Origin: Sphaerochaeta associata
GTDB lineage: Bacteria > Spirochaetota > Spirochaetia > Sphaerochaetales > Sphaerochaetaceae
Reading direction: 5' to 3'
DNA length: 64,000 nt
Assembly: GCF_022869165.1 (NCBI RefSeq)
Contig: NZ_CP094929.1
Span: forward strand, 2,170,001 to 2,234,000
Shown here piece by piece: positions 33,875-42,587 of this stretch (position 1 is its first letter; every line of letters begins with the position of its first letter). Made by a program: the position numbers and the translations under genes. The notes under the pieces are model-generated. The model was not told where the DNA came from and ran no database searches. It was given only the letters and a program-made list of their open reading frames with translations.

Positions 33875-35359
33875 TCACTGGAGCTTCCAGGCGAGATCTG
33901 CAAGAAAGAGCTGCTGCTTCATTGACGAGACCGTAGTCTGGTTGTTGATGTGCACGAACTCGATGCCCATGATCTCACACCAGTCCTCAAGCATCTCGGC
34001 GGTGGCATCGTAACTGAGAACAGCATGGTGGGCCCCACCGGCAAGCATCCACAAATGGCTTGCCTGATTCAAATCCGGTTGGGGTTTCCACATCACCCGG
34101 GCAACCGGGAGATTGGGCATGCGATAGATGGGTTTGACCACCTCGATCTCATTGACGATGAGACGCACACGACCACCCATATCAACCAAGGATGCAAGGA
34201 TTGCACTACCCTGATGGCCCTCAAATACCAGTCTGGCAGGAGGTTCCTTCCCTCCGATTCCCAGCTCATGCACTTCAATTTTGGCCTTTTCCGTCGTGAT
34301 GGAAGGACAGATTTCAAGCATGTGAGCACCCAAGCTGAGCTCATTCCCTTTCTCAAGATGATAGGTGTAATCCTCCATGAAAGTGGTGCCGCCGTCCATG
34401 CCTTCGGTCATTCGTTTGACCAGGCTGGTCATGGCTGAGACTTTCCAGTCCCCTTCTCCACCGTAGCCGTATCCTTCCGCCATCAGGTCCTGGCTGGCAA
34501 GACCGGGAAGCTGGCGCATCTGCTGCAGGTCTTCGAACGTATTGGTGTAGGCATAGGCTCCTTCACGCTGGAGGAACCTGCGCATGGCGACCTGCTCGCG
34601 TGCCTGATAGCGCACTGTCTCCAAGTCTTTGGTCGCAAATTCATAGCGGCTTTGATAGCCTTGCATCTGGGCATCCACTTCTGCCTCGGTAACGCTCTCC
34701 AGTTCCCTGATCAAATCGCCGACACCCCAGGTATTCACCTGCCAGCCCAGCTGCATCTGCACCCCGACCTTATCCCCTTCGGTGACTGCGACATTGCGCA
34801 TATTATCCCCGAATCGAACCACCTTGAGTTTGCGGCTTTCAATGGCACCGACCGCAGATCGCATCCAAGAGCCCAGCTTTGCCAATACAGGCTCATCCTC
34901 CCAGAATCCGGTAATGATCTTACGCTTGGTATGCATCCTTGCAGCAATGAAAGCATGCTCGCGATCACCATGAGCCGATTGGTTGAGGTTCATGAAATCC
35001 ATATCGATTTCGGTGTCGGGAATGGTGCGATTGAATTGGGTATGAAGGTGACAGTAGGGTTTCTGCAAAATTTCGAGCCCCCGGATCCACATCTTTGATG
35101 GTGAGAACGTATGCATCCAGGTTATCAGGCCGGCACATGCATCATTGTAGTTGGCCTCCTTGACACACTGCTCAATCTCCTCGGGAGTTTTCACGGTTGC
35201 CTTATACACGAGTTTGCAAGGAAGCAGACCGCTTGCATTCATGCGCTGAACCATTATCTGGGCATGGGCGGCCACTTGATCGAGTGTTTCCTTCCCATAG
35301 AGAAATTGAGAACCAACCACAAACCAAAATTCGTAATCTGCCAACGGCTGTCTTTGCAT
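33875..35359 (-). CDS. araA: L-arabinose isomerase
   Basis: A 494-residue isomerase converting L-arabinose to L-ribulose. The family motif FWFVVGSQFLYG is at the start, then ITWMHTFSPSKMWI near 85, the metal ligands around TFMEDYTYHLEKGNELSLGA near 330 and GAHMLEICPS, and His in a C-terminal GGAHHAVLS near 445. ATG 35359 has GGAGG at 6-7 nt; the GTG at 35371 lies in the Shine-Dalgarno itself. Its promoter region holds an operator-like palindrome. Confidence 0.96.
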   Translation of the reverse strand: MQRQPLADYEFWFVVGSQFLYGKETLDQVAAHAQIMVQRMNASGLLPCKLVYKATVKTPEEIEQCVKEANYNDACAGLITWMHTFSPSKMWIRGLEILQKPYCHLHTQFNRTIPDTEIDMDFMNLNQSAHGDREHAFIAARMHTKRKIITGFWEDEPVLAKLGSWMRSAVGAIESRKLKVVRFGDNMRNVAVTEGDKVGVQMQLGWQVNTWGVGDLIRELESVTEAEVDAQMQGYQSRYEFATKDLETVRYQAREQVAMRRFLQREGAYAYTNTFEDLQQMRQLPGLASQDLMAEGYGYGGEGDWKVSAMTSLVKRMTEGMDGGTTFMEDYTYHLEKGNELSLGAHMLEICPSITTEKAKIEVHELGIGGKEPPARLVFEGHQGSAILASLVDMGGRVRLIVNEIEVVKPIYRMPNLPVARVMWKPQPDLNQASHLWMLAGGAHHAVLSYDATAEMLEDWCEIMGIEFVHINNQTTVSSMKQQLFLADLAWKLQ

Positions 35360-35396
35360 TATATCCTCCACCTGTATAGTGAACCTGTTGCTAATT

Positions 35397-35420
35397 GCTT
35401 GCGTTTACGTTAACGCAAGC
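35397..35420 (-). promoter_or_regulatory. Operator-like palindrome upstream of araA
   Basis: GCTTGCGTT and AACGCAAGC form 9-bp arms around a central TACGTT, with the CG centre typical of LacI-family sites. It overlaps the expected start of transcription from a TTGACA at 35457-35452 (minus). It matches 14 of 20 bases of the site before the adjacent regulator gene. Confidence 0.65.
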
Positions 35421-35509
35421 ATAATAATATATTCCATCCTGCAGACGTTTCTGTCAAGTATGGAGTTGAGATAATGCAACGCATCACTATAAGGCGGGTT
35501 TTAGCCGCA

Positions 35510-35537
35510 TGGACAAAACTTCATTCTGTGGTATAAT
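35510..35537 (+). promoter_or_regulatory. Promoter of the LacI-family regulator
   Basis: TGGACA (35510-35515), 16-bp spacer, perfect TATAAT (35532-35537). The start point near 35544 falls inside the operator-like site. Confidence 0.6.
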
Positions 35538-35556
35538 TGCGTTATCGATAAACAAA
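35537..35556 (+). promoter_or_regulatory. Second operator-like site, at the regulator promoter
   Basis: TTGCGTTATCGATAAACAAA shares the TTGCGTT half-site and central CG with the araA palindrome. Placement over the start point predicts autorepression. Confidence 0.55.
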
Positions 35557-35592
35557 ATGTATCTGGGCGACTAGAAAGGAAACTGGAAACGG

Positions 35593-36627
35593 ATGACAAT
35601 ATCTGAAATTGCTAAGCTGGCCCATGTTTCGATTGGAACAGTGGATAGAGTCCTGCACAAGCGGGGTCGAGTCGCCCCCGAAACCATTAAAAAAATCATG
35701 AGCATCGTTGAGGATTATGGGTACCAGCCCAATACCTATGCACGCAATCTCAAGCTGAGCAAGGATTTTACCATCGGAGTCCTCCTTCCCCTGCTTCATT
35801 CCGAATTTGGCTATTGGAACCTTATCTATGAAGGAATCCTGAAAGCTGCAAAGGAGTTGCATCCCTTGGCTGTGCGAATCGATATGATGGAGTTTGACAG
35901 AATGACCGCCGGTTCACTGCTGGAGCGTGGAGAGGCCTTGCTGAAGCACAATATCGATGCTCTCCTCCTTGCTCCGGTAGTTCCTGCTGACGCCCAAAAA
36001 CTCCTCAGTACAAAGAATATCCCGTTTTATGCTTTTATAGACTCCCCGCTTCCCGGTACAAGTCCGGTTTCCTGCGTCGTGCAGAACCCCTATCGGGGAG
36101 GATTCCTCGCAGGCAGAATGATGCATCTGCTCACGCAAAAGCGCGGGACCCTGCTGACCATACAGACTCACCGTGCGGCTTACAATTCAATCGAGCGTGC
36201 TCGCGGGTTTGCCGAGTACTTCGCCGATAAGCCGGAGTTCTCAGTATTGGAAATGGAAGCTCCCCATAATCAGGCAATGGACAAGGAACTTGACGCTTTT
36301 TATCGGAAACACGGTGACGTATGCGGCATTTTCGTTGTCAATGACGCCATCCACAGAATTGCCCAAAGCGTCTTGCTGCTGGGGCGAAAAAGCCAAACGA
36401 CCATGGTGGGGTATGACTTGGTTGAACACAACCGAAGGGCGATGGTTGCAGGTTCGGTGGACTGTCTGATCAGCCAGAGGCCTGAGTACCAAGGCTATAC
36501 CGCCATCTACCAGCTGTACCGGAAGGGGCTCCTCAACCAGGCACCCGAAGAGACCATCTGTGTTCCAATCGATATTATTCTGCCCGAGAACCTCATCGAC
36601 GAAAATCTCTGGTGCCCCACTCTCTAG
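35593..36627 (+). CDS. LacI-family transcriptional regulator
   Basis: A 344-residue regulator. The helix-turn-helix is MTISEIAKLAHVSIGTVDRV with hinge RKIMSIVEDYGYQPNTYARNL-like sequence to about residue 55, followed by a periplasmic-binding-type sensor domain (TIGVLLPLLHSEFGYWN near 62, ending EENLIDENLW-like). The sensor is of the sugar-binding Peripla_BP_4 type. Located between araA and its own operator-like sequence, it probably controls arabinose or related sugar use; the inducer is not known. Confidence 0.88.
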   Translation: MTISEIAKLAHVSIGTVDRVLHKRGRVAPETIKKIMSIVEDYGYQPNTYARNLKLSKDFTIGVLLPLLHSEFGYWNLIYEGILKAAKELHPLAVRIDMMEFDRMTAGSLLERGEALLKHNIDALLLAPVVPADAQKLLSTKNIPFYAFIDSPLPGTSPVSCVVQNPYRGGFLAGRMMHLLTQKRGTLLTIQTHRAAYNSIERARGFAEYFADKPEFSVLEMEAPHNQAMDKELDAFYRKHGDVCGIFVVNDAIHRIAQSVLLLGRKSQTTMVGYDLVEHNRRAMVAGSVDCLISQRPEYQGYTAIYQLYRKGLLNQAPEETICVPIDIILPENLIDENLWCPTL

Positions 36628-37640
36628 GTCCTGATGCCGCCGGCAATCAGGACTCCTTCCGTTTTTCCTCCCGCTTTACGATCTCCTCTCCGATTCTGGC
36701 AATTTTTTTCTTCAACGACTTTTTTCTGCTTGGCATCCAGCTCTTCCAGACTCTTTGACAAACGTGTTTGCACTTCTTTGAGCTCTTCCAGGAATTGAGC
36801 CTCATCTGCCTTATCAAACACAAGCTCCTCAACAGTCGTTGCTTCCTTGCTGGTTTGGTTGTTCTTTCCGACCTTAGGAAAATACTGCACTGCCGTATCG
36901 TACTCCCTCCGGTCCATTAAGGCCGGAGAGGCGATCTCGATCCCTTCTTCACAGAATACATCGAGGACACTCTTATGGAGTTCGCTGGTCTTGCTCAATC
37001 GCTCACCGCTCTCACTGAGCATGCCGTAGAGACGATAACGGATGGCATTGTCGAGGAATGCCTCGACAAACACAAAACTGTCAGTAAGCTTGCAACGATT
37101 AGCTGCTTCCAGCAGAGCCTTCTCCACCTCCTGATGAGAGACCATGTACCCGATCGACAAGGCGAGATTGATGAAGGTGCCATCCCTTCGAGTCACCTTC
37201 ACCGCTTTTTGGGAGAGCAGCAGGTTGGGCAGGCTTACGACATCACGGCTTACCAATTGCACTTCCGTGTGAAAGATTCCCAAGTCGGTCACCCGACCCA
37301 CCAAGGTATCGACCTCGATGAAATCACCGCCTCTGAATTCATGGGTTATTCGCAACATGAGACCGGCCATGGCGTTGCTGACCAAGGTTGTAGAGGAGAG
37401 AGCAATGACGGCACTCAACAAAATACCCAGCAACGAAAGGATCTGATTCTTCACTTCGTGTTCAAGCGGGAGCAATGCTATAGCTATGAACAAACCTGCG
37501 AGAACAACCAACAACACCAAAAACTGTCGTTGGTACGGCCATTGCCTCGAAGATGAATGGGCCTTCCTGAAGACCAAACGAATCAATACCACCAACACCC
37601 CGGTTGCAAGAATGACCGATACGGATTTAATAAAGGACAT
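36624..37640 (-). CDS. MscS-family mechanosensitive channel (C-terminus apparently frameshifted)
   Basis: A 338-residue membrane protein with two to three N-terminal helices (to residue 90), the pore helix and MscS beta domain (FRGGDFIEVDTLVGRVTDLG near 105, LPNLLLSQKAVKV near 140) and a cytoplasmic coiled-coil tail. The tail reads KQKKVVEEKN then a Gly/Arg-rich non-coil sequence overlapping lacI by 4 nt. In the +1 frame a coiled-coil ending (KKKIARIGEEIVKREEKRKE) runs to a stop at 36647. A T6 run at 36720-36725 (A6 in the mRNA) is the likely indel. Releases ions on osmotic downshock. Confidence 0.82.
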   Translation of the reverse strand: MSFIKSVSVILATGVLVVLIRLVFRKAHSSSRQWPYQRQFLVLLVVLAGLFIAIALLPLEHEVKNQILSLLGILLSAVIALSSTTLVSNAMAGLMLRITHEFRGGDFIEVDTLVGRVTDLGIFHTEVQLVSRDVVSLPNLLLSQKAVKVTRRDGTFINLALSIGYMVSHQEVEKALLEAANRCKLTDSFVFVEAFLDNAIRYRLYGMLSESGERLSKTSELHKSVLDVFCEEGIEIASPALMDRREYDTAVQYFPKVGKNNQTSKEATTVEELVFDKADEAQFLEELKEVQTRLSKSLEELDAKQKKVVEEKNCQNRRGDRKAGGKTEGVLIAGGIRT

Positions 37641-37832
37641 ACAACCTCCTTGGGTTCTTTCTTATCATACTACGGATCCATCCAATCACAGAAGGTCTCC
37701 ATAGCGTTGTGAAGACTTCCTTTAGCTGTATTTTTCAGAGAGATAAGGGATACTTATGACATATATACAAAACCCAATTACTACGCATTTACGTGCTTAT
37801 TGCCACTGTTATTGAATCTTCTAGCAAAACTA

Positions 37833-37861
37833 TTGACTTTTTATTGTTGATTTCATACTAT
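37833..37861 (+). promoter_or_regulatory. Promoter of the exported beta-rich protein
   Basis: TTGACT (37833-37838), 17-bp spacer, TACTAT (37856-37861). The rest of the 256-bp spacer from 37641 shows no other feature. Confidence 0.65.
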
Positions 37862-37896
37862 CTCATGTCATAAGCTCACATTCCACTCTTTGGCAT

Positions 37897-39060
37897 ATGT
37901 TGGAATCTTGGAGCATCTTGAAACAATCCACACCGATACTCATTCTCCTACTACTTTGTTGTTCGGCGGTGTTCTCAGCCTCGCTCACCTATAACCGTGC
38001 CACCGGCAACCTCGATGGGTTTGCTGTAAACATCTCAGACAGCCCCAACATTCCAAGCGGCTACACCAATGCAACCGAAGTATGGGAAAAGACGGGATTC
38101 ATCGGCAGACTACTCTATCAGGGAGAACCCTGTACCTTCACATTCAGCAATATCGGCCCTGTTGCTTCCTATACAACCAACAACCGTTTTTATTTCACTT
38201 TGAATACTAACGGCACACCCAATACCGAGGTATGGAGGGAATTTTTCCTGGTTACCCGCGCAAAAGGGATAACCCATGGGGGATCCCAGCACGATTTCTC
38301 TACAGTCAACTCGGTCATTGCCAACAATTCAGGTTCTTTCATCCTGAATGTCGGTGCAGGAACGGAGTTGGCATCGGTAGGAGAAGTGGGATATGACACC
38401 AATCGAAACAGCGGAGTCTATACCGGGACGAATGCATTCCGCTACAAATACCCATATTCGGCGATCTGGATCGACGTAACGCTCATCCGCACCACATCTG
38501 CAAGAAGCTCCACTACTCGCGGCTATTATGAAAGCCATATCCAGATCACCACAGGTGGAGGGTTGTCCCAAACACTGTATCTTGGGGGGATGTATAATCC
38601 ACGCTCATCTCACACCGAACCGAATGCTTATGCATTCAGCATAGAGGAGCTCTATACCTCCGCATTCCCCTTTTCTGAGTTGGAAAATAGAAACTCAGTT
38701 GCTGCATCCATGGAGGTAGCAACCATCAAGTATGTTTCTCATGTTGATCAAGCAGAGATCAGCATTGCCAGCAATGCCGCCGGCACCGCTGCTGCCTTTT
38801 ATTTCACTACTTCCGATGGATCATATTTCCCATTCAGAGTTGCCTATGATGCAGTCACCCCGAACCTATCACCAGTGGAGATAACTCCTGCGAGCAATAC
38901 GTTCACGACCGTGTCGACGACAGTCGCCTCCCCGGTCGGGGGAAGTTATACGGCCAACAGATTGGAAGAGAAGATAAAACTTTTTGTGCCTGTCAATACG
39001 AATCCAGCCGAAGGACTGTATTCAAGTACCATTTACATCCTGGTGACGCAAATTGACTGA
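37897..39060 (+). CDS. Exported beta-rich protein of unknown function
   Basis: I do not recognise a family. The 387-residue product has a signal peptide (ILILLLLCCSAVFSA) and a mature part rich in Ser/Thr/Asn/Gly/Tyr with alternating strands, little helix, and no cysteine pairs. This resembles spirochaetal surface or adhesin-like domains. ATG 37897 has no Shine-Dalgarno; a TTG at 37918 with GGAG 4 nt upstream would give a more standard signal peptide. It stands alone with its own promoter, and its last 28 bp overlap the convergent mutT. Confidence 0.65.
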   Translation: MLESWSILKQSTPILILLLLCCSAVFSASLTYNRATGNLDGFAVNISDSPNIPSGYTNATEVWEKTGFIGRLLYQGEPCTFTFSNIGPVASYTTNNRFYFTLNTNGTPNTEVWREFFLVTRAKGITHGGSQHDFSTVNSVIANNSGSFILNVGAGTELASVGEVGYDTNRNSGVYTGTNAFRYKYPYSAIWIDVTLIRTTSARSSTTRGYYESHIQITTGGGLSQTLYLGGMYNPRSSHTEPNAYAFSIEELYTSAFPFSELENRNSVAASMEVATIKYVSHVDQAEISIASNAAGTAAAFYFTTSDGSYFPFRVAYDAVTPNLSPVEITPASNTFTTVSTTVASPVGGSYTANRLEEKIKLFVPVNTNPAEGLYSSTIYILVTQID

Positions 39061-39437
39061 AGCGTCTTGACGATTTCACTATCACTCGGAGCGAATGAGT
39101 AACCATCCATTTCCCCAAGGCTTACCCAGCGGTACTCCGTATGAAATCGGAAAGGAAGCTCATCGAAGTCCTCAGCATAGACACGATACGCCTTCAGATG
39201 ATACAGCGTCTCCTTGTTGGTGAAGTCGTGGCTGTGCACCAGTCGGCCGACTTTCACAGTAATGCCAAGCTCTTCGGCGAACTCACGCCTCAATGTTTCC
39301 TGTTCGGTCTCCCCGTAGCGGTTCTTCCCTCCGGGAAACTCCCAGAGTCCACCGATGGACCCTTTATCTTCTCGCTTGGCTATGAAATACCTATCACCTC
39401 TCATCAATATGCCTGCAGTGGTAATTCGCTCCTGCAT
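39033..39437 (-). CDS. MutT-type Nudix hydrolase (8-oxo-dGTP diphosphatase)
   Basis: A 134-residue Nudix protein. The Nudix box GGKNRYGETEQETLRREFAEELGI (given here as G-x5-E-x7-REFAEELG) lies near residues 36-59 and the N-terminus TTAGILMRGDRYFIAKR plus WEFPGGK match MutT. It removes oxidised dGTP from the nucleotide pool. GGAGG Shine-Dalgarno before ATG 39437. Confidence 0.9.
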   Translation of the reverse strand: MQERITTAGILMRGDRYFIAKREDKGSIGGLWEFPGGKNRYGETEQETLRREFAEELGITVKVGRLVHSHDFTNKETLYHLKAYRVYAEDFDELPFRFHTEYRWVSLGEMDGYSFAPSDSEIVKTLQSICVTRM

Positions 39438-39446
39438 AGATGCCTC

Positions 39447-39869
39447 CTACAGTAAAACCAATTGGGGCGCAATGAAGTGAATGATTGCAATACCCATCGT
39501 CAAGAAGCCCACATTTCGCTTGTTTCGTTCCATATAGAGCCCTGTTGCATCCAGTACCGTCTGTTGCTCCTCCTGCTTCACTCCAATGCCACGCAGCGCC
39601 TGATACAGAAACCAGAGGGTGAGGGAGAATACATTGAGCATGGGGACCAAGTCGCCGAGCAGCCAAGGTCCTGGATCCATCGGGAAAAACGCCAGTGCGA
39701 GCGTTATCAAGAGACCGGCGAGGATGAGAATCCTGCGCAGCGATGCATGGGTGCGAAAGGCGTATCGCAAGGAGAGCAACAGAGGAAACGTCAGACCGTA
39801 GGTGTCTGACAGCAGGAAAGCTGTGCCCAACAAGAGATACGCTATACAAAGCAGATATACCTGGATCAA
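39447..39869 (-). CDS. Small integral membrane protein of unknown function
   Basis: A 140-residue protein with four predicted helices: YLLCIAYLLLGTAFLL, LTFPLLLSLRY, RILILAGLLITLALAFF and a C-terminal FLTMGIAIIHFIAPQLVLL, with a short soluble loop between the third and fourth. Start TTG 39869 overlaps the Nnr stop (TTGA), suggesting translational coupling. No family is recognised. Confidence 0.7.
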   Translation of the reverse strand: MIQVYLLCIAYLLLGTAFLLSDTYGLTFPLLLSLRYAFRTHASLRRILILAGLLITLALAFFPMDPGPWLLGDLVPMLNVFSLTLWFLYQALRGIGVKQEEQQTVLDATGLYMERNKRNVGFLTMGIAIIHFIAPQLVLL

Positions 39870-41353
39870 ACCTCGGCCTCCTGGACTGCCTTGCCAAGGA
39901 AGGCAAGCAGGGTTTCACTATCGTAATAGCCATAGGCCTGCTGTGCAAGACGACCAGCCTCCTGATGAATCAACGCTCCCTCCAAAGATGCAAGCCAACG
40001 ATTCTGATATTTCGCCAGCAACGAGGCTACAATCCCACCGAGCACATCACCGCTTCCGGCAACCCCGAGTGAGGGATTGTTCCCTTCGATGACCACCATC
40101 CTTCCCGTTTCGTCTACGATATGAACCAGCGAGCTCTTCACTATAAGCGTAGCATGGAGTTCCGAGGCTGCCTTCTGCAGGGAAGCAAAGAAAGCATTCG
40201 GACTCTGTATATCCTGTTCCTTTCCGAAGAGTCCTTCCAGCAGGGCGCCAAGCTCTCCTACATGTGGAGTAAGGACAAGCGGCCCGTGCTCAGGCCTTTG
40301 TCCTCGGGCAAGCAGGGAGGCATAGGCCCGAATCCCGTCGGCGTCGAGCACCATGCCCTGTCCGGTCGCAAAGAGCTTGGACAACAAGGCTTCCCTACCC
40401 TTGCCCCACCCCGGGCCCACCAAGAGAGCACCATAGGAGGGGAGGCTCTGGCCTTCATAGATTTTCACCATGACCGAGGGAGATTCACAGGCAGCAAGGC
40501 TGTAGACATCAGGGTCGCAATAGAGGCTCACCAACCCGGCACGGGCTGCAAAGCAGGCCTTTGCTGAAAGTCTGGCCGCTCCTGTATAGGACACGCTGCC
40601 GCCGAAGATTCCTACATGGGCTCGGCTGTTCTTATACTCGTCGAGTGCGAGCTTCGAGAGGCTTGCCTTCCTGTCGCAAAGCAAGATATCACTTGGTACC
40701 TGTTCAAGCAGGAACGGCGGGAAGGAGGGGTTCACACAGACTACGGTTCCACATTTCGAGCGGGTTGCAGGATGGAACATGCAGCGCTTTTGAAGGCCCA
40801 TGGTCACCGTAAGGTCGGCTTTGATCATAATCCCGTCTAAGGGAACATCATCACCAAGGCCGGAGGGAACATCAATGGAGAAAACCCTTGCCTTGCTCCG
40901 ATTGACTGTCTCCACCAAGGATGCAGTGAGCCCTTGGAGCGGGCCTCTCAAGCCGGTGCCCATCAGGCCGTCGACAATCCAGGCGGCATTATGGAGCTCG
41001 CTGAAGAGCCGATCAAAATCAGTTTCCTCGGCCTCCAGGGAGGTAATCCCATACGCTTGGGCGATGCTGCGATGTCGTGTACAGGAATCAGAAATACGCG
41101 TACCCATGTAGATGAGAAGCTGGTTGGTGAACCCATCTCCAAACGCATATCGGCTTACCACCAATGCATCCCCCCCATTGTTGCCCGGGCCGCACAAGAA
41201 CACCAGCCGATCAGTTTTGGACAGGCGGGGTTTCCATATCTGATAGGCTTGCAGACCTGCACTCTCCATGAGACAGAGAGAGGGAATCATCGCCACATGT
41301 TGGGCCTTCTCGTCCAGTTTGGTTATATCGGAGGCACGTGCAAGTGATTTCAT
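39866..41353 (-). CDS. nnr: Bifunctional NAD(P)H-hydrate epimerase / ADP-dependent dehydratase
   Basis: A 495-residue fusion. The N-terminal epimerase half has AHVAMIPSLCLMESAG-like start, CGPGNNGGDALVVSRYAFG near 55 and FSIDVPSGLGDD near 150. The C-terminal ribokinase-like dehydratase has VGPGWGKGRE near 320, LDADGIRAYA near 345, LTPHVGELGALL near 365 and NPSLGVAGSGDVLGGIVASLL near 430. It repairs hydrated NAD(P)H. Of three in-frame ATGs I chose 41353, since a promoter ends 6 nt before it. It starts the nnr-membrane protein-mutT operon. Confidence 0.93.
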   Translation of the reverse strand: MKSLARASDITKLDEKAQHVAMIPSLCLMESAGLQAYQIWKPRLSKTDRLVFLCGPGNNGGDALVVSRYAFGDGFTNQLLIYMGTRISDSCTRHRSIAQAYGITSLEAEETDFDRLFSELHNAAWIVDGLMGTGLRGPLQGLTASLVETVNRSKARVFSIDVPSGLGDDVPLDGIMIKADLTVTMGLQKRCMFHPATRSKCGTVVCVNPSFPPFLLEQVPSDILLCDRKASLSKLALDEYKNSRAHVGIFGGSVSYTGAARLSAKACFAARAGLVSLYCDPDVYSLAACESPSVMVKIYEGQSLPSYGALLVGPGWGKGREALLSKLFATGQGMVLDADGIRAYASLLARGQRPEHGPLVLTPHVGELGALLEGLFGKEQDIQSPNAFFASLQKAASELHATLIVKSSLVHIVDETGRMVVIEGNNPSLGVAGSGDVLGGIVASLLAKYQNRWLASLEGALIHQEAGRLAQQAYGYYDSETLLAFLGKAVQEAEV

Positions 41354-41359
41354 GTTCAT

Positions 41360-41388
41360 ACTGTACATGAGGCGTACAAAGCGGTCAA
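41360..41388 (-). promoter_or_regulatory. Promoter abutting the nnr start
   Basis: On the minus strand TTGACC (41388-41383), 17-bp spacer, TACAGT (41365-41360), then 6 nt to ATG 41353. The two upstream ATGs fall inside or beside the promoter. Confidence 0.5.
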
Positions 41389-41431
41389 CATTTCCTATCT
41401 TGACACATTGGAGGCATCCCGTTAGGCTGAA

Positions 41432-41508
41432 CGTGTCCTGGGGTGGCGTAACAGCCTGAGATTACACCCGTTAACCTGATCTGGATAATACCAGCGGAGG
41501 GAGACAGT
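41432..41508 (+). ncRNA. TPP riboswitch (THI element)
   Basis: Hallmark sequences are present in order: CTGGGGTG (41439-41446), CTGAGA (41456-41461), ACCC, ACCTGATCTGGATAATACCA (41474-41493) and GCGGAGGGA. Outer pairing TGTC (41434-41437) with GACA (41503-41506) closes P1. It precedes the thiamine transporter genes, as known for this class. Confidence 0.95.
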
Positions 41509-41521
41509 CACTTCTCAATCA

Positions 41522-41558
41522 CACCTATCCCCATGGCAGACTATTCAATATGGAGGTG
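41522..41558 (+). promoter_or_regulatory. Shine-Dalgarno-sequestering helix of the TPP riboswitch
   Basis: CACCTATCC (41522-41530) can pair with the GGAGGTG Shine-Dalgarno (41552-41558) of the binding-protein gene. No T-run terminator is seen, so control is probably at translation. Confidence 0.55.
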
Positions 41559-41561
41559 CTT

Positions 41562-42587
41562 ATGAACAAGCATCGGTACGTATGTGTTTTGGTTGCCATC
41601 CTTACACTCTCTTTCTCTGTATTTGCACAACCGGCCAAGGAATCGAAAGAGTTGGTTGTGTACGCCTACGACGCATTCTGCGGAGACTGGGGTCCCGGTC
41701 CTGCAATCGTCGAGGAGTTTGAGAAACAGCATGGCATCAAAGTAAACCTGGTAAGTGCGGGAGACGCCGTGGAGATGATGACCAAGGTCATCAGCGAAGC
41801 AGACAACCCTTGGGCGGATGTAGTGATCGGCATCACCGACGACATGGCTCAGAAGGTGTATGATGCGAATGTGCTTGAGCGGTACGAAAGTGCTGCACTC
41901 TCAGACATTCCAGCATTCCTTCACTTCGATCCCTCCTATCGGCTGCTGCCGTTCGACTACGGCAATTTTGCGTTCGTCGTCGATACCGAGCGAATGAAGG
42001 CAGAGGATGTTCCAACTTCACTTGCCTCCCTTGTCGATCCCAAATACAAGAACAAGGTGATCCTCATTGACCCACGTACTTCTTCAGTAGGTTTGGGTTT
42101 GTTGCTCTGGACCATCGAGGTGTTCGGAGAGAAAGAGTACCTGACTTGGTGGAAAGCAATGAAGGAGAATGCCCTGACGATCACCGACGGATGGTCCAGC
42201 GCCTACGGACTCTTTACCGAGGGAGAGGCCCCCTTGGTGCTCAGCTACTCCACCAGTCCTGTTTACCATGTGACCTATGAAGAGACCACCCGCTATCAGA
42301 CAGTATTATTCTCCGAGGGCCATAGTACCACCATAGAAGGAGCAGGCATCCTCTCATCAAGCAAACAGAAGGGAATTGCACAGAAATTTGTAGACTATCT
42401 GCTTACCGAAGCTCAACTTACCATTGCCTTGGCCAATTCGATGTATCCGGTCAACAGCAAGACTGAGCTCCCCGCTGCTTTCGACTATGCCCCGAAACCG
42501 CAAAAGAGCCTCTCAATGGATACTAAAATGCTTGCAAAAAACCTCGATAGATGGCTTACTGAATGGACACAGGTAATGAGTAAATGA
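41562..42587 (+). CDS. thiB: Thiamine ABC transporter substrate-binding protein
   Basis: A 341-residue periplasmic protein with signal peptide (LVAILTLSFSVFAQP). Mature features include VVYAYDAFCGDWGPGPAIVE, VIGITDDMAQKVYD, the LPFDYGNFAFVVDTERMK segment, DPRTSSVGLGLLLW and WSSAYGLFTEGEAPLVLSYS, all typical of ThiB/TbpA. ATG 41562 has GGAGG; the ATG at 41550 overlaps it. Directly downstream of a TPP riboswitch and first of thiBPQ. Confidence 0.95.
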   Translation: MNKHRYVCVLVAILTLSFSVFAQPAKESKELVVYAYDAFCGDWGPGPAIVEEFEKQHGIKVNLVSAGDAVEMMTKVISEADNPWADVVIGITDDMAQKVYDANVLERYESAALSDIPAFLHFDPSYRLLPFDYGNFAFVVDTERMKAEDVPTSLASLVDPKYKNKVILIDPRTSSVGLGLLLWTIEVFGEKEYLTWWKAMKENALTITDGWSSAYGLFTEGEAPLVLSYSTSPVYHVTYEETTRYQTVLFSEGHSTTIEGAGILSSSKQKGIAQKFVDYLLTEAQLTIALANSMYPVNSKTELPAAFDYAPKPQKSLSMDTKMLAKNLDRWLTEWTQVMSK

